This document shows, piece after piece, positions 1 to 6,426 of a stretch of DNA of 6,593 bases. Positions within the stretch are counted from its first letter, which is position 1, and the number at the start of each line of letters is the position of its first letter. Both the position numbers and the translations under genes were made by a program. Source of the stretch: Nanobdellota archaeon (lineage in GTDB: Archaea > Nanobdellota > Nanobdellia > SCGC-AAA011-G17 > ARS1403); contig NZCU01000031.1 of NCBI GenBank assembly GCA_002688395.1, positions 1 to 6,593 of the forward strand. The letters run 5' to 3'. Below the pieces are notes generated by a model. The model saw nothing but the letters and a program-made list of their open reading frames with translations, made no database searches and was not told where the DNA came from.

Positions 1-1631
1 CCAGATTCTGATTGTTTTACTATTGGTAAATCAAATTCATGTCTTGATATTATAAAATCTGTATTTTCTAAATTATCTGGAGTTTCTACTTTTATATTAT
101 CATTTAACCAAAACCCTATGATTGTGAAATATCCAGATGGTTCGCAGATACTTGATTGATCTAATTTGTAAATTATACTTGTGCAATCCCTTTTATCAAA
201 TAAAACATTAGAAGTTTCTATGTTATTAGAATCAAACCATATCCCCAATTGCATCTGTTCTTGGTCATGCCAAAAAGTATCTGAATTGTAATAAATCAAA
301 CCAAAATTTAATACATTTAGTAAGATTAAGAATATTCCAAGCGGCACTAAAAGTTTATGGAGATGTAATCTGGATTTATACAACATAAAAGGAATTATTC
401 CTAAGATGACTGCCATTATGTACATATTAACTGGAAATCTTGTGAATAAAAGTAAGAATTCATTAATTACACCTATATGTGTCATAGAGATGTGATTCAC
501 AGGGAATAATCTTGTAAGAACAATTTGTGATGAAAATATTAGGATAGCTGAGGTTAATATTGTTTTTTTTAGACTAACTTTTTCTCTTATACAAATTGCC
601 CCTAAAATCAATATTATTGGTATTACCGCATCTACATATCTTCCTACTAATCTTCCTGCGAGCCAAGGTAGATGTTTAAATGGTGCATCTACTGGAAAAT
701 CTGATGGTATCATTACGTTATGGTTTGCTGCAACTACAAGTATGAAAAAGATAGATGATAGGGCTAGAACAGCAAAGGTTCTGGTTTTTTTGCTAAATAT
801 TTTTTTTGATATTAACATTGGAAGGAAAATAGCAGATGGGATTATTAACAAACCAATATAGAGAATAAATTGAATTATGTATTTGCCTAGAAATTTATGT
901 AATTCAAAAACTGTTAATGCTTCTTCGGTGTATCCTCCTAATATGGTATTTTGAAGAAGAAAAGTTCTTATTAACCATGGAACAACAACTAATGCTGCTA
1001 CTAAGAAAATTATAAAAAAATGGGATTTGTTAACTTTTTCTTTAGCAATTAGTTTATAGATAAAAACAACCACAAGAACTGCAATTAAAACTACTCCTAT
1101 TATCCTTGTTAAGTAAGTTAACCCTATAAATAATCCTGCTAGAACAGGCCAGTATGTTTTATCTGAATTTAAAGTTTTGAAAATAAAATATATTGAAAAT
1201 AAGAATAATGGATAGAATAAATTTTCTGCTAGAATATATGGCGTAATTGAAAAACTTGATGGTAGTAATGAAATTAATATTGCTATTAGTAATGCTCTTC
1301 TTGTTGTTATGAATTCCTTTGCAAGTAAAAAGGCTGGGAATATTATTAATGAAGATATTATTGAATTTATTACTTTCATAACAGGATATACTATGGCCAT
1401 TTTACCAAAACTATATGCGGGAGATAACACTAAAGAATACAAAGGGAGAGGTTTTCCTACATCAATTCCATGAATTGTGAAATCAAATCCATAGAAAAGG
1501 CTCCTAGCTAGTCTTGCATAAATATATTCATCGCTAAATGCTGATGGAGCAGGGATAAAATAAGAGATTATACTTTTAACTATTACAAAGGCTAGATAGT
1601 ACAAAATTAGTTTTTTTACTATTTTTTTCAT
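1..1631 (-). CDS. GT-C fold membrane glycosyltransferase (PMT/ArnT-like), C-terminus cut by window edge
   Basis: The minus strand reads open from ATG at 1631-1629 to the window edge, 543 codons without a stop, so the 3' end is missing. The product is a polytopic membrane protein. An N-terminal helix (about residues 7-26) is followed by an outside loop with an acidic pair, D34-E35, in FSDEYIYARLARSL, where GT-C enzymes carry their catalytic acid. Other family-like stretches are LAENLFYPLFLF (135-146), GLTYLTRIIG (170-179) and GRYVDAVIPI (330-339). About ten hydrophobic segments end near residue 448. From there a soluble, presumably external tail begins; it contains two cysteines (C483, C496) that could pair. 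Family members move a sugar from a polyprenyl-phosphate carrier to a lipid, glycan or protein outside the membrane; the acceptor here is unknown. No clear Shine-Dalgarno precedes the ATG, and a TATA-like box lies about 26 nt upstream, so the transcript may be leaderless. It is divergent from the SGNH gene. Confidence 0.85.
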   Translation of the reverse strand, partial: MKKIVKKLILYYLAFVIVKSIISYFIPAPSAFSDEYIYARLARSLFYGFDFTIHGIDVGKPLPLYSLVLSPAYSFGKMAIVYPVMKVINSIISSLIIFPAFLLAKEFITTRRALLIAILISLLPSSFSITPYILAENLFYPLFLFSIYFIFKTLNSDKTYWPVLAGLFIGLTYLTRIIGVVLIAVLVVVFIYKLIAKEKVNKSHFFIIFLVAALVVVPWLIRTFLLQNTILGGYTEEALTVFELHKFLGKYIIQFILYIGLLIIPSAIFLPMLISKKIFSKKTRTFAVLALSSIFFILVVAANHNVMIPSDFPVDAPFKHLPWLAGRLVGRYVDAVIPIILILGAICIREKVSLKKTILTSAILIFSSQIVLTRLFPVNHISMTHIGVINEFLLLFTRFPVNMYIMAVILGIIPFMLYKSRLHLHKLLVPLGIFLILLNVLNFGLIYYNSDTFWHDQEQMQLGIWFDSNNIETSNVLFDKRDCTSIIYKLDQSSICEPSGYFTIIGFWLNDNIKVETPDNLENTDFIISRHEFDLPIVKQSES

Positions 1632-1652
1632 TATGAAACCCAATGTAGTTAG

Positions 1653-1663
1653 TTTTAAAAATA
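1653..1663. promoter_or_regulatory. TATA-like box shared by the divergent GT-C and SGNH genes
   Basis: TTTTAAAAATA sits in the 60-bp gap between two divergent genes and is nearly symmetric. Its centre (about 1657) is about 26 nt from the GT-C ATG (1631), the usual archaeal TATA-to-start distance for a leaderless mRNA. Toward the plus strand the same spacing predicts a transcript start near 1683, just ahead of the SGNH start at 1692. Its role is inferred from position and composition only, in a generally AT-rich sequence. Confidence 0.4.
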
Positions 1664-1682
1664 CTCTTAATTGATGGATTTA

Positions 1683-1687
1683 GAGGT
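1683..1687 (+). promoter_or_regulatory. Shine-Dalgarno-like GAGGT that favours the 1692 start
   Basis: GAGGT lies 4 nt before ATG 1692. This favours that start over the in-frame TTG (1671) and ATG (1674), which have no upstream SD and sit only about 15 nt from the TATA-like box. Confidence 0.5.
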
Positions 1688-1691
1688 TAAA

Positions 1692-2858
1692 ATGGTCTTT
1701 AAAAAGAAATATTTAAATTTAACTGTAGTAGTATTACTCTTGTTAGGTGTTGCTTTTTTAGCTATTAGTCAGGTATTTGATGTTAATTTTATTGAGACTA
1801 ATATAGATGAAGATAACAATATAAACTCTCAAAGTATTTTAAGAGTTGAGATATTTCAAAAACAAACTTTGGGTATTGGGGTGTTTCTTATTGTGGTTTC
1901 TGTGCTTTTACTTTTTTTTAGAAGAAATGTTTTAAGAAAAAAAGAGACTTTGAAAGGGATTTTACTTTTTATTGTTATGATTCTTATTCTCTTTATTATT
2001 GGAGAAGTAGTCTTGAGGTTGTTTTTTGCTGGAGCTATTTATGGAGAATATGGAAGTGGTCCTGGTTGGAAAAAAATGATAAAAGATGATGTTGAGTTTA
2101 ATTCTAATTTTTTTAGAGATGTAGAAAGAAATTTAGAGAAAGATAAGAAAAGAATAATAGTTGTTGGGGACTCTTTTACTTTTGGTTCGGGGATTAAAAA
2201 TCCTGAAGATAGGTTTACAAATATTTTAGATTCTAAGTTAGAAGATTATGAAGTTGTTAATTTTGGAAAACCAGGAGCTAATACTGAAGGGGAGTTAGAA
2301 TTTTTAAAGGAAACAGGGATAAATTATGATCCAGATTTAATAATCTTAGCTTATGTTTTAAATGATGCTGAAGGTTTAGGTTCTAGAAAGGATTTTCCTG
2401 TTACATATCAACATTTAATAATCCCTTATGAATTAGGAGGTTTTCTTTATCAAAACTCATTTATGTTTTATTTTATAGAAAGTAGGCTTTTCAATATTAT
2501 TGATTATTTTAATTTAAGAAAGACTTTTGGAGATTATTTATTTTATTTATATGATAAAGATTCAATATACTGGGAAAATCAAGAAAGACAATTTAAAGAA
2601 TTGGGAGATATTGGGACTCCTGTGTTGTTAGTATTATTTCCTATGAGTATTAATTTTGAGGATTACCCTTTTTTAGGAATTCATGAACAAATTACAAATT
2701 TAGCTAAAGAAAATGATATAGAAGTGTTGGATTTATATAATGTTTATAAGAATCATAATGAAAGAGATTTGATAGTTAGTTCATTTGATTCTCATCCAAA
2801 TGAATTTGCTCATAGATTGGCTGCTGAAGCTATTTATGAAGAATTAAAACTTAATTAA
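1692..2858 (+). CDS. Membrane-anchored SGNH/GDSL-family hydrolase or acyl-transfer enzyme
   Basis: The product has 388 residues from ATG 1692; in-frame TTG 1671 and ATG 1674 are possible but less supported starts. Three hydrophobic helices (about 11-28, 59-77, 89-112) come first. The short loop between helices 2 and 3 is basic (RRNVLRKKETLK), which by the positive-inside rule places the C-terminal domain outside the cell. That domain has the SGNH blocks: VVGDSF with nucleophile Ser161, NFGKPGANT (block II glycines at 192 and 195), VLND with Asn224 (the usual Gly of GxND is absent), and FDSHPN with Asp366 and His368 completing the triad. Such enzymes cleave or transfer ester-linked acyl groups, often acetyl groups on surface polysaccharides. 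The glycosyltransferase neighbours support a glycan role, but the substrate and the direction of reaction are inferred. Its 3' end overlaps the opposite GT2 gene by 8 bp. Confidence 0.8.
   Translation: MVFKKKYLNLTVVVLLLLGVAFLAISQVFDVNFIETNIDEDNNINSQSILRVEIFQKQTLGIGVFLIVVSVLLLFFRRNVLRKKETLKGILLFIVMILILFIIGEVVLRLFFAGAIYGEYGSGPGWKKMIKDDVEFNSNFFRDVERNLEKDKKRIIVVGDSFTFGSGIKNPEDRFTNILDSKLEDYEVVNFGKPGANTEGELEFLKETGINYDPDLIILAYVLNDAEGLGSRKDFPVTYQHLIIPYELGGFLYQNSFMFYFIESRLFNIIDYFNLRKTFGDYLFYLYDKDSIYWENQERQFKELGDIGTPVLLVLFPMSINFEDYPFLGIHEQITNLAKENDIEVLDLYNVYKNHNERDLIVSSFDSHPNEFAHRLAAEAIYEELKLN
2851..2858. other. Palindromic shared stop of two convergent genes
   Basis: The perfect palindrome TTAATTAA gives the plus-strand SGNH gene its TAA at 2856-2858 and the minus-strand GT2 gene its TAA at 2853-2851. 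The genes overlap tail to tail by 8 bp, leaving no room for an intergenic terminator, so each transcript must end inside the other gene. Confidence 0.9.
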
Positions 2859-3777
2859 AAAATTTATCTCCTTTTATTGAATACTTTAATAGACCTTTAA
2901 GCATTAAATATCTAACGTAGACTCTACTTATAATAAAAATTGGTATTTTACTAGGATTTTTTTTAAAATAATTTTTAAATTTAAAAAATTCTTTGATAGG
3001 ATATATAGAAGCAACTTTAAGGATGACCCAATAGGGGTGGGTCCCTCCCATGTATTTTCTAAAATAAGAATGAGATCTTTTGTATACTTTTATGTAAGAG
3101 ATAAAAGCTCCTTCTAATCGTTTATATTCTTCCGCCATTCTTTTATGTATCTTAAAAGGATTAAAAATAGTTAATTTATCTATGTTAGAGTCTCTTGGTG
3201 GGTGGATGATTAACATATTTTCATTAAATTTAATATCTCCGAATTTCATACATTCTGCAACTATATGATGTTCTTCATACGGCGCTCTTGGAACATTTAA
3301 ATCTTTAAGGCTTATTTTTTCAAAAATACTTTTTCTGAATGCTAAATTGCATGTTTGAAAACAACCTCCATTTTTATTTACGGCTTCTCTTGTAAAAGGA
3401 GTTACTTTATCTTCATATGTAAGGATTTTACCTTCTGAACCTATTATGTCTTTATTTTTTTCAAAAAAATTGTTTATGTTTTTTACCCATTCTTTATCAG
3501 CAAGACAATCATCATCTGTAAAGACAACTATTTCTCCTTTAGCTTGTTTTATTCCTGTATCTCTTGCTATTATTGGATACATACGGTTTTGTTTTATGAA
3601 TTTTAGTTTATTGTTTGTTTTAGATAAATTTTCTAAAAATTCTAAAGTTCCATCAGTACTTCCATCATCTACTACAATTATTTCGTAATCTTGATAATCT
3701 TGTTTGAATAGAGAATCTAAGAGGTTCTCTAGTAATTCTTTCCTATTATACGTTGGAATTATTACACTTACCTTCAT
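2851..3777 (-). CDS. Family 2 (GT-A) glycosyltransferase
   Basis: A complete 308-residue protein starting at ATG 3777-3775. The N-terminus is a classic GT2 nucleotide-sugar fold: VSVIIPTYNR (3-12), the first acidic motif VDDGSTDGT (36-44), and the metal-binding DDD at 88-90 in VVFTDDDC. TCNLAFRKSIF (142-152) matches the acceptor-side segment of the family, and YEEHH (167-171) stands where many relatives have an ED-type catalytic acid. The tail (about 200-308) is rich in lysine and aromatic residues and has amphipathic stretches such as FFKFKNYFKK but no clear transmembrane helix, so it may bind the membrane surface. It should transfer a sugar from a nucleotide donor in the cytoplasm, probably onto a growing glycan or lipid carrier; donor and acceptor cannot be read. 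AGGT at 3785-3782 lies 4 nt ahead of the ATG. It converges on the SGNH gene and diverges from the radical SAM operon. Confidence 0.9.
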   Translation of the reverse strand: MKVSVIIPTYNRKELLENLLDSLFKQDYQDYEIIVVDDGSTDGTLEFLENLSKTNNKLKFIKQNRMYPIIARDTGIKQAKGEIVVFTDDDCLADKEWVKNINNFFEKNKDIIGSEGKILTYEDKVTPFTREAVNKNGGCFQTCNLAFRKSIFEKISLKDLNVPRAPYEEHHIVAECMKFGDIKFNENMLIIHPPRDSNIDKLTIFNPFKIHKRMAEEYKRLEGAFISYIKVYKRSHSYFRKYMGGTHPYWVILKVASIYPIKEFFKFKNYFKKNPSKIPIFIISRVYVRYLMLKGLLKYSIKGDKFFN

Positions 3778-3806
3778 TTTTACCTATTTATTGTATTTTA
3801 GTTAAG

Positions 3807-3820
3807 TTTATATATTTAAT
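3807..3820. promoter_or_regulatory. Strong TATA-like box in the divergent GT2/radical SAM promoter region
   Basis: TTTATATATTTAAT contains TTTATATA, a full match to the archaeal TATA consensus, and reads TATA-like on the minus strand as well (TTAAATATATAA). For the minus-strand GT2 gene the usual spacing predicts a start of transcription near 3786, just before its AGGT motif. For the plus-strand operon it predicts a start near 3837, about 20 nt before ATG 3858. This is based on sequence and spacing only. Confidence 0.5.
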
Positions 3821-3825
3821 TTATT

Positions 3826-3832
3826 GGAGGTG
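3826..3832 (+). promoter_or_regulatory. Perfect but displaced Shine-Dalgarno-like GGAGGTG
   Basis: GGAGGTG is the best anti-16S match seen in the window but ends 25 nt before ATG 3858, too far for normal initiation. The radical SAM frame is closed upstream by TAA at 3843-3845, so no earlier in-frame start exists. An ATA codon 6 nt downstream (3839) would open only ATA-GTA-AAA-AAA-TTC-TAA. The motif may serve a mini-ORF, be a non-translational site, or be chance. Confidence 0.35.
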
Positions 3833-3857
3833 TTAACTATAGTAAAAAAATTCTAAA

Positions 3858-4916
3858 ATGAATTCCCGAAGATTAAAAAAAGTAGCGAATTCTTTTGTTT
3901 TTAATAGACATACGACCCCTAAGAAGCTTTTAAATTTAGGATTAATTTTTGTTCAACATCAGTTTATTAAAAATTCTAAAGTTAAAGGTTATCCTATAAG
4001 ATTAGTTATAGAGCCTACTAATTTTTGTAACTTGGGATGTCCATTATGCCCTGCAGGAAAAGATAATAAAGAACATGAAAGAGGTATGATGAAGTTAGAT
4101 GAGTTTAAAGAAGTTATAGATGAAGTTGGAGATTATTTATATGAAATTGATATGTATAATTTTGGAGAATCTCTTTTGAATAGACATGTTTATGATATGA
4201 TAGAGTATGCTTCTAAAAAAAATATTGCTACTAATTTAAGTACAAATTTAAATGTTGGAGATGCTGAAAGAATTGTTACTTCTGGTTTAAGTAAGTTGAT
4301 TGTTTCTGCTGATGGGGCTACTAATGATGTTTATAAACAATATAGAGTTTATGGAGATTTTGATAATGTTTTATCTAGACTTAAAAAAGTTATTGCTAAG
4401 AAAAAAGAACTTAATATGGAAAATCCTAGAATTGTATGGCAGTTTTTAACTATGAAACATAATCAACATGAAGTTCCTAAGTTGTTAAAATTATGTAAAG
4501 AATTGGGGATTGAAGCTGATATTAAACCTATTAGATTAAATACAGCTATTGATCATGAGGTGAAACAAGATAAAACTGTGCTTAAGTCTAAATGGTTGCC
4601 TAAGGTTGAAAAATTAAAAAGGATGAGTTATAGATTTTCTAGACCTAAAAGAGTCGGTCCTAATAGTTGTTTGTTTTTATGGAATCAAGCTGTAATTAAC
4701 TGGGATGGTATTGTCACACCTTGTTGTGCGATATTTGATTCTGGTAAATATAAATTTGGACATGTTAAGGAAGATGGAGGATTTTTAAAGGCATGGAATA
4801 GTGATACTTATCAAAGATCTAGAAGAATGGTTAAACATATGGATCCTGAAATGGAAAAAGATAAAAGATTTGATATGTGTGTTGGATGTATAAAACATGA
4901 ATTCATTGATATTTAA
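3858..4916 (+). CDS. Radical SAM protein with SPASM-type C-terminal cluster domain
   Basis: A complete 352-residue protein. IEPTNFCNLGCPLC (51-64) holds the CxxxCxxC triad (C57, C61, C64) that binds the SAM-cleaving 4Fe-4S cluster. NFGES (101-105) is the family GE-type SAM-contact motif, and SADGATNDVYKQYR (150-163) is typical of the SPASM-associated branch. The C-terminus has a SPASM-like domain: C271, NWDGIVTPCC with C289 and C290, the GHVKEDG...AWNS stretch, and C341-x2-C344, enough to bind an auxiliary iron-sulfur cluster. Known SPASM enzymes act on peptides, proteins or sugar-like alcohols. No precursor peptide gene is visible here, and glycosyltransferases surround it, so a sugar or lipid substrate is my preferred inference. 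ATG 3858 is the first possible start because TAA 3843-3845 closes the frame. It leads an operon and overlaps the next gene by 20 bp, which suggests translational coupling. Confidence 0.87.
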   Translation: MNSRRLKKVANSFVFNRHTTPKKLLNLGLIFVQHQFIKNSKVKGYPIRLVIEPTNFCNLGCPLCPAGKDNKEHERGMMKLDEFKEVIDEVGDYLYEIDMYNFGESLLNRHVYDMIEYASKKNIATNLSTNLNVGDAERIVTSGLSKLIVSADGATNDVYKQYRVYGDFDNVLSRLKKVIAKKKELNMENPRIVWQFLTMKHNQHEVPKLLKLCKELGIEADIKPIRLNTAIDHEVKQDKTVLKSKWLPKVEKLKRMSYRFSRPKRVGPNSCLFLWNQAVINWDGIVTPCCAIFDSGKYKFGHVKEDGGFLKAWNSDTYQRSRRMVKHMDPEMEKDKRFDMCVGCIKHEFIDI

Positions 4917-6426
4917 AAAAGAAGAAAGAGTACCTAGTTGGAAAGAGTTTACTAGTCCTAGAAAGATTGAAATCACTAAGCAATATATTGAACTACCTGA
5001 AATACTTAAAGAAAATTACAAGAAGATATTATTGATTAATCCTAATTGGAGAAAAGCTACTTACTTAGATACTAATGTTAAAGGTGCTACGATAAATCAT
5101 CCTGTTTTAACATTACCAACATTAGCTACTCCTTTATTACAAGAAGGTCATGATGTTCAGATAATTGATTTGGATTTTTACTCAGATCCAGATAAAAATT
5201 TATTGGAGAAAATTAAAAGCTATAAACCAGATATAGTTGGTACTACTGGAACTACACCTTTCTTTCATGAGATAATAAGGATTTCTAAGTTAATAAAAGA
5301 ATATGATAAAAATATAAAAATTGTTGTTGGGGGAGCCCATGCTACTGCTTATCCTGAAGAATTTGTAGAAACAAGCCATATTGATTATGCTATTAAAGGT
5401 TCAGGAGATTATTCTATTGTGGAAATTGCTAAATATTTGAATGGTGAAATTAAATTAGAAGATATTAAGAGTCTTGTTTATATGGAAAATGGTAAAATTA
5501 AAAAGACGAAAAATAGATCTGCTTATGAACTTGAAGATCTACCCCTTCCATCTTGGCAATTAGTTCCAATGGGAAAATATGCTAATTCTTATGTTTTAAG
5601 CAAAAAAAATCCAATAGGACCAATAGAAACATCTAGGGGTTGTCCTTGGGCATGTCATTATTGTACTAAAACTATTTTTGGAACCAAGTTTAATGCTAAA
5701 AGTCCTAAGAAAGTTGTTGATGAAATGGAATTTATGTTAAAAATGGGCTTTAATGAGATTCATATTCAAGATGATCTATTTAGTACTGATACAGAGAGAG
5801 TTAAAGGTATTTGTGATGAAATACAAAAAAGAGGACTGAAATTTCCATGGATGTTGATGAATGGTATTAGAGTAGATACTGTTGAGTTGGAAATGTTAAA
5901 AAAATTAAAGAAAGCTGGATGTTATATGACTGGGTTAGGGATTGAATCTGGTAATCAAGAAGTTTTAGATGATATTGGAAAGGGGATTACTTTAGAACAG
6001 ACAAGAAATGCTATTAGATTGTTAAAAAAAGCCAAGATAGAAACTTTTGGATTTTTCATGCTTGGATTACCTAAAGATAATGAGAAGACTATGCAACAAA
6101 CAATTGATTTCGCGAAGGAACTTAATTTAGATTTAGTAAAATTTGATATTTGTGTTCCTTTACCAGGCACTACATTATTTAGAAGATGGGAAAAAGAAGG
6201 GGTTATAAAAACAAAAGACTGGAAAAACTACTTATTCCATCAAGATGCTAGTGTTTTATATGACCACCCCAATGTTTCATGGAGTACTTTGACGAAGTAT
6301 TACAAAAAGGCATTTAGGGAATATTATTTTAGGCCTAATTATGTTTTAAAGAGATTAAAGAGAAGTATTGCATATGGGAATGTAATGAAAGATTTAAAAG
6401 TTCTTCTAACTACAAAGTGGACATGA
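4897..6426 (+). CDS. B12-binding-domain radical SAM enzyme (class B / BchE-like)
   Basis: A complete 509-residue protein. Residues about 43-185 form a Rossmann-like cobalamin-binding domain: ILLINPN (44-50), LPTLATPLLQEGHDVQIIDLD (73-93), VVGGAHATAYPEEF (143-156) and a domain end at IKGSGDYSIVEI (166-177). The DxHxxG lower-ligand motif is absent, as is usual for this class, which binds B12 without histidine. After a linker (about 186-240), the radical SAM barrel starts at TSRGCPWACHYC, with the cluster cysteines C249, C253 and C256. It continues through IQDDLFS (290-296), GLGIESGNQEVL (346-357) and FGFFMLGLPKDN (384-395). The C-terminal tail (about 467-500) is also like that of family members. 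Relatives perform C-methylation, ring closure or other rearrangements on lipids, pigments, sugars or antibiotics; the substrate here is unknown. The start lies inside the upstream SPASM gene behind a weak GGATG, and the stop overlaps the next start as ATGA. Confidence 0.88.
   Translation: MNSLIFKKEERVPSWKEFTSPRKIEITKQYIELPEILKENYKKILLINPNWRKATYLDTNVKGATINHPVLTLPTLATPLLQEGHDVQIIDLDFYSDPDKNLLEKIKSYKPDIVGTTGTTPFFHEIIRISKLIKEYDKNIKIVVGGAHATAYPEEFVETSHIDYAIKGSGDYSIVEIAKYLNGEIKLEDIKSLVYMENGKIKKTKNRSAYELEDLPLPSWQLVPMGKYANSYVLSKKNPIGPIETSRGCPWACHYCTKTIFGTKFNAKSPKKVVDEMEFMLKMGFNEIHIQDDLFSTDTERVKGICDEIQKRGLKFPWMLMNGIRVDTVELEMLKKLKKAGCYMTGLGIESGNQEVLDDIGKGITLEQTRNAIRLLKKAKIETFGFFMLGLPKDNEKTMQQTIDFAKELNLDLVKFDICVPLPGTTLFRRWEKEGVIKTKDWKNYLFHQDASVLYDHPNVSWSTLTKYYKKAFREYYFRPNYVLKRLKRSIAYGNVMKDLKVLLTTKWT

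Noticed and set aside
1671..1691. Longer SGNH start at TTG 1671 or ATG 1674
   Set aside because: Both starts lie only about 15 nt from the TATA-like box and lack an upstream SD, whereas ATG 1692 has GAGGT ahead and begins directly with the basic-then-hydrophobic N-terminus.
2957..2964. Run of eight T on the plus strand as a terminator for the SGNH transcript
   Set aside because: It encodes lysines of the opposite GT2 gene in an AT-rich sequence where such runs are common; without RNA data it cannot be told from chance.
3446..3688. 80-codon open frame on the plus strand opposite the GT2 gene
   Set aside because: It lies wholly antisense to a well-supported GT2 coding region, including its DDGS and DDD motifs, has no recognisable domain, and is a reading-frame shadow.
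3858..4904. Identical ATGAATTC at the starts of both radical SAM genes (3858 and 4897)
   Set aside because: Similarity ends after eight bases, GAATTC occurs several times elsewhere in the window, and the second copy is constrained by the overlapping upstream frame; chance is enough.
4785..4976. 63-codon open frame on the minus strand across the SPASM/B12-radical SAM junction
   Set aside because: Antisense to the SPASM cysteine motif region and the next gene's start; no domain or ribosome site.
5955..6170. 71-codon open frame on the minus strand inside the B12-type radical SAM gene
   Set aside because: Antisense shadow of a conserved radical SAM segment with no independent support.
3858..6426. 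A peptide-modifying (RiPP) system built on the SPASM enzyme
   Set aside because: No small precursor gene, leader-binding domain, peptidase or peptide transporter is seen; the neighbours are glycosyltransferases. It remains possible only if the precursor lies outside the window.
6424..6426. TGA read as an amino acid (recoded genetic code)
   Set aside because: The frame past TGA meets TAA within a few codons, and a new GT2 gene starts exactly at the ATGA overlap, so TGA acts as a normal stop.
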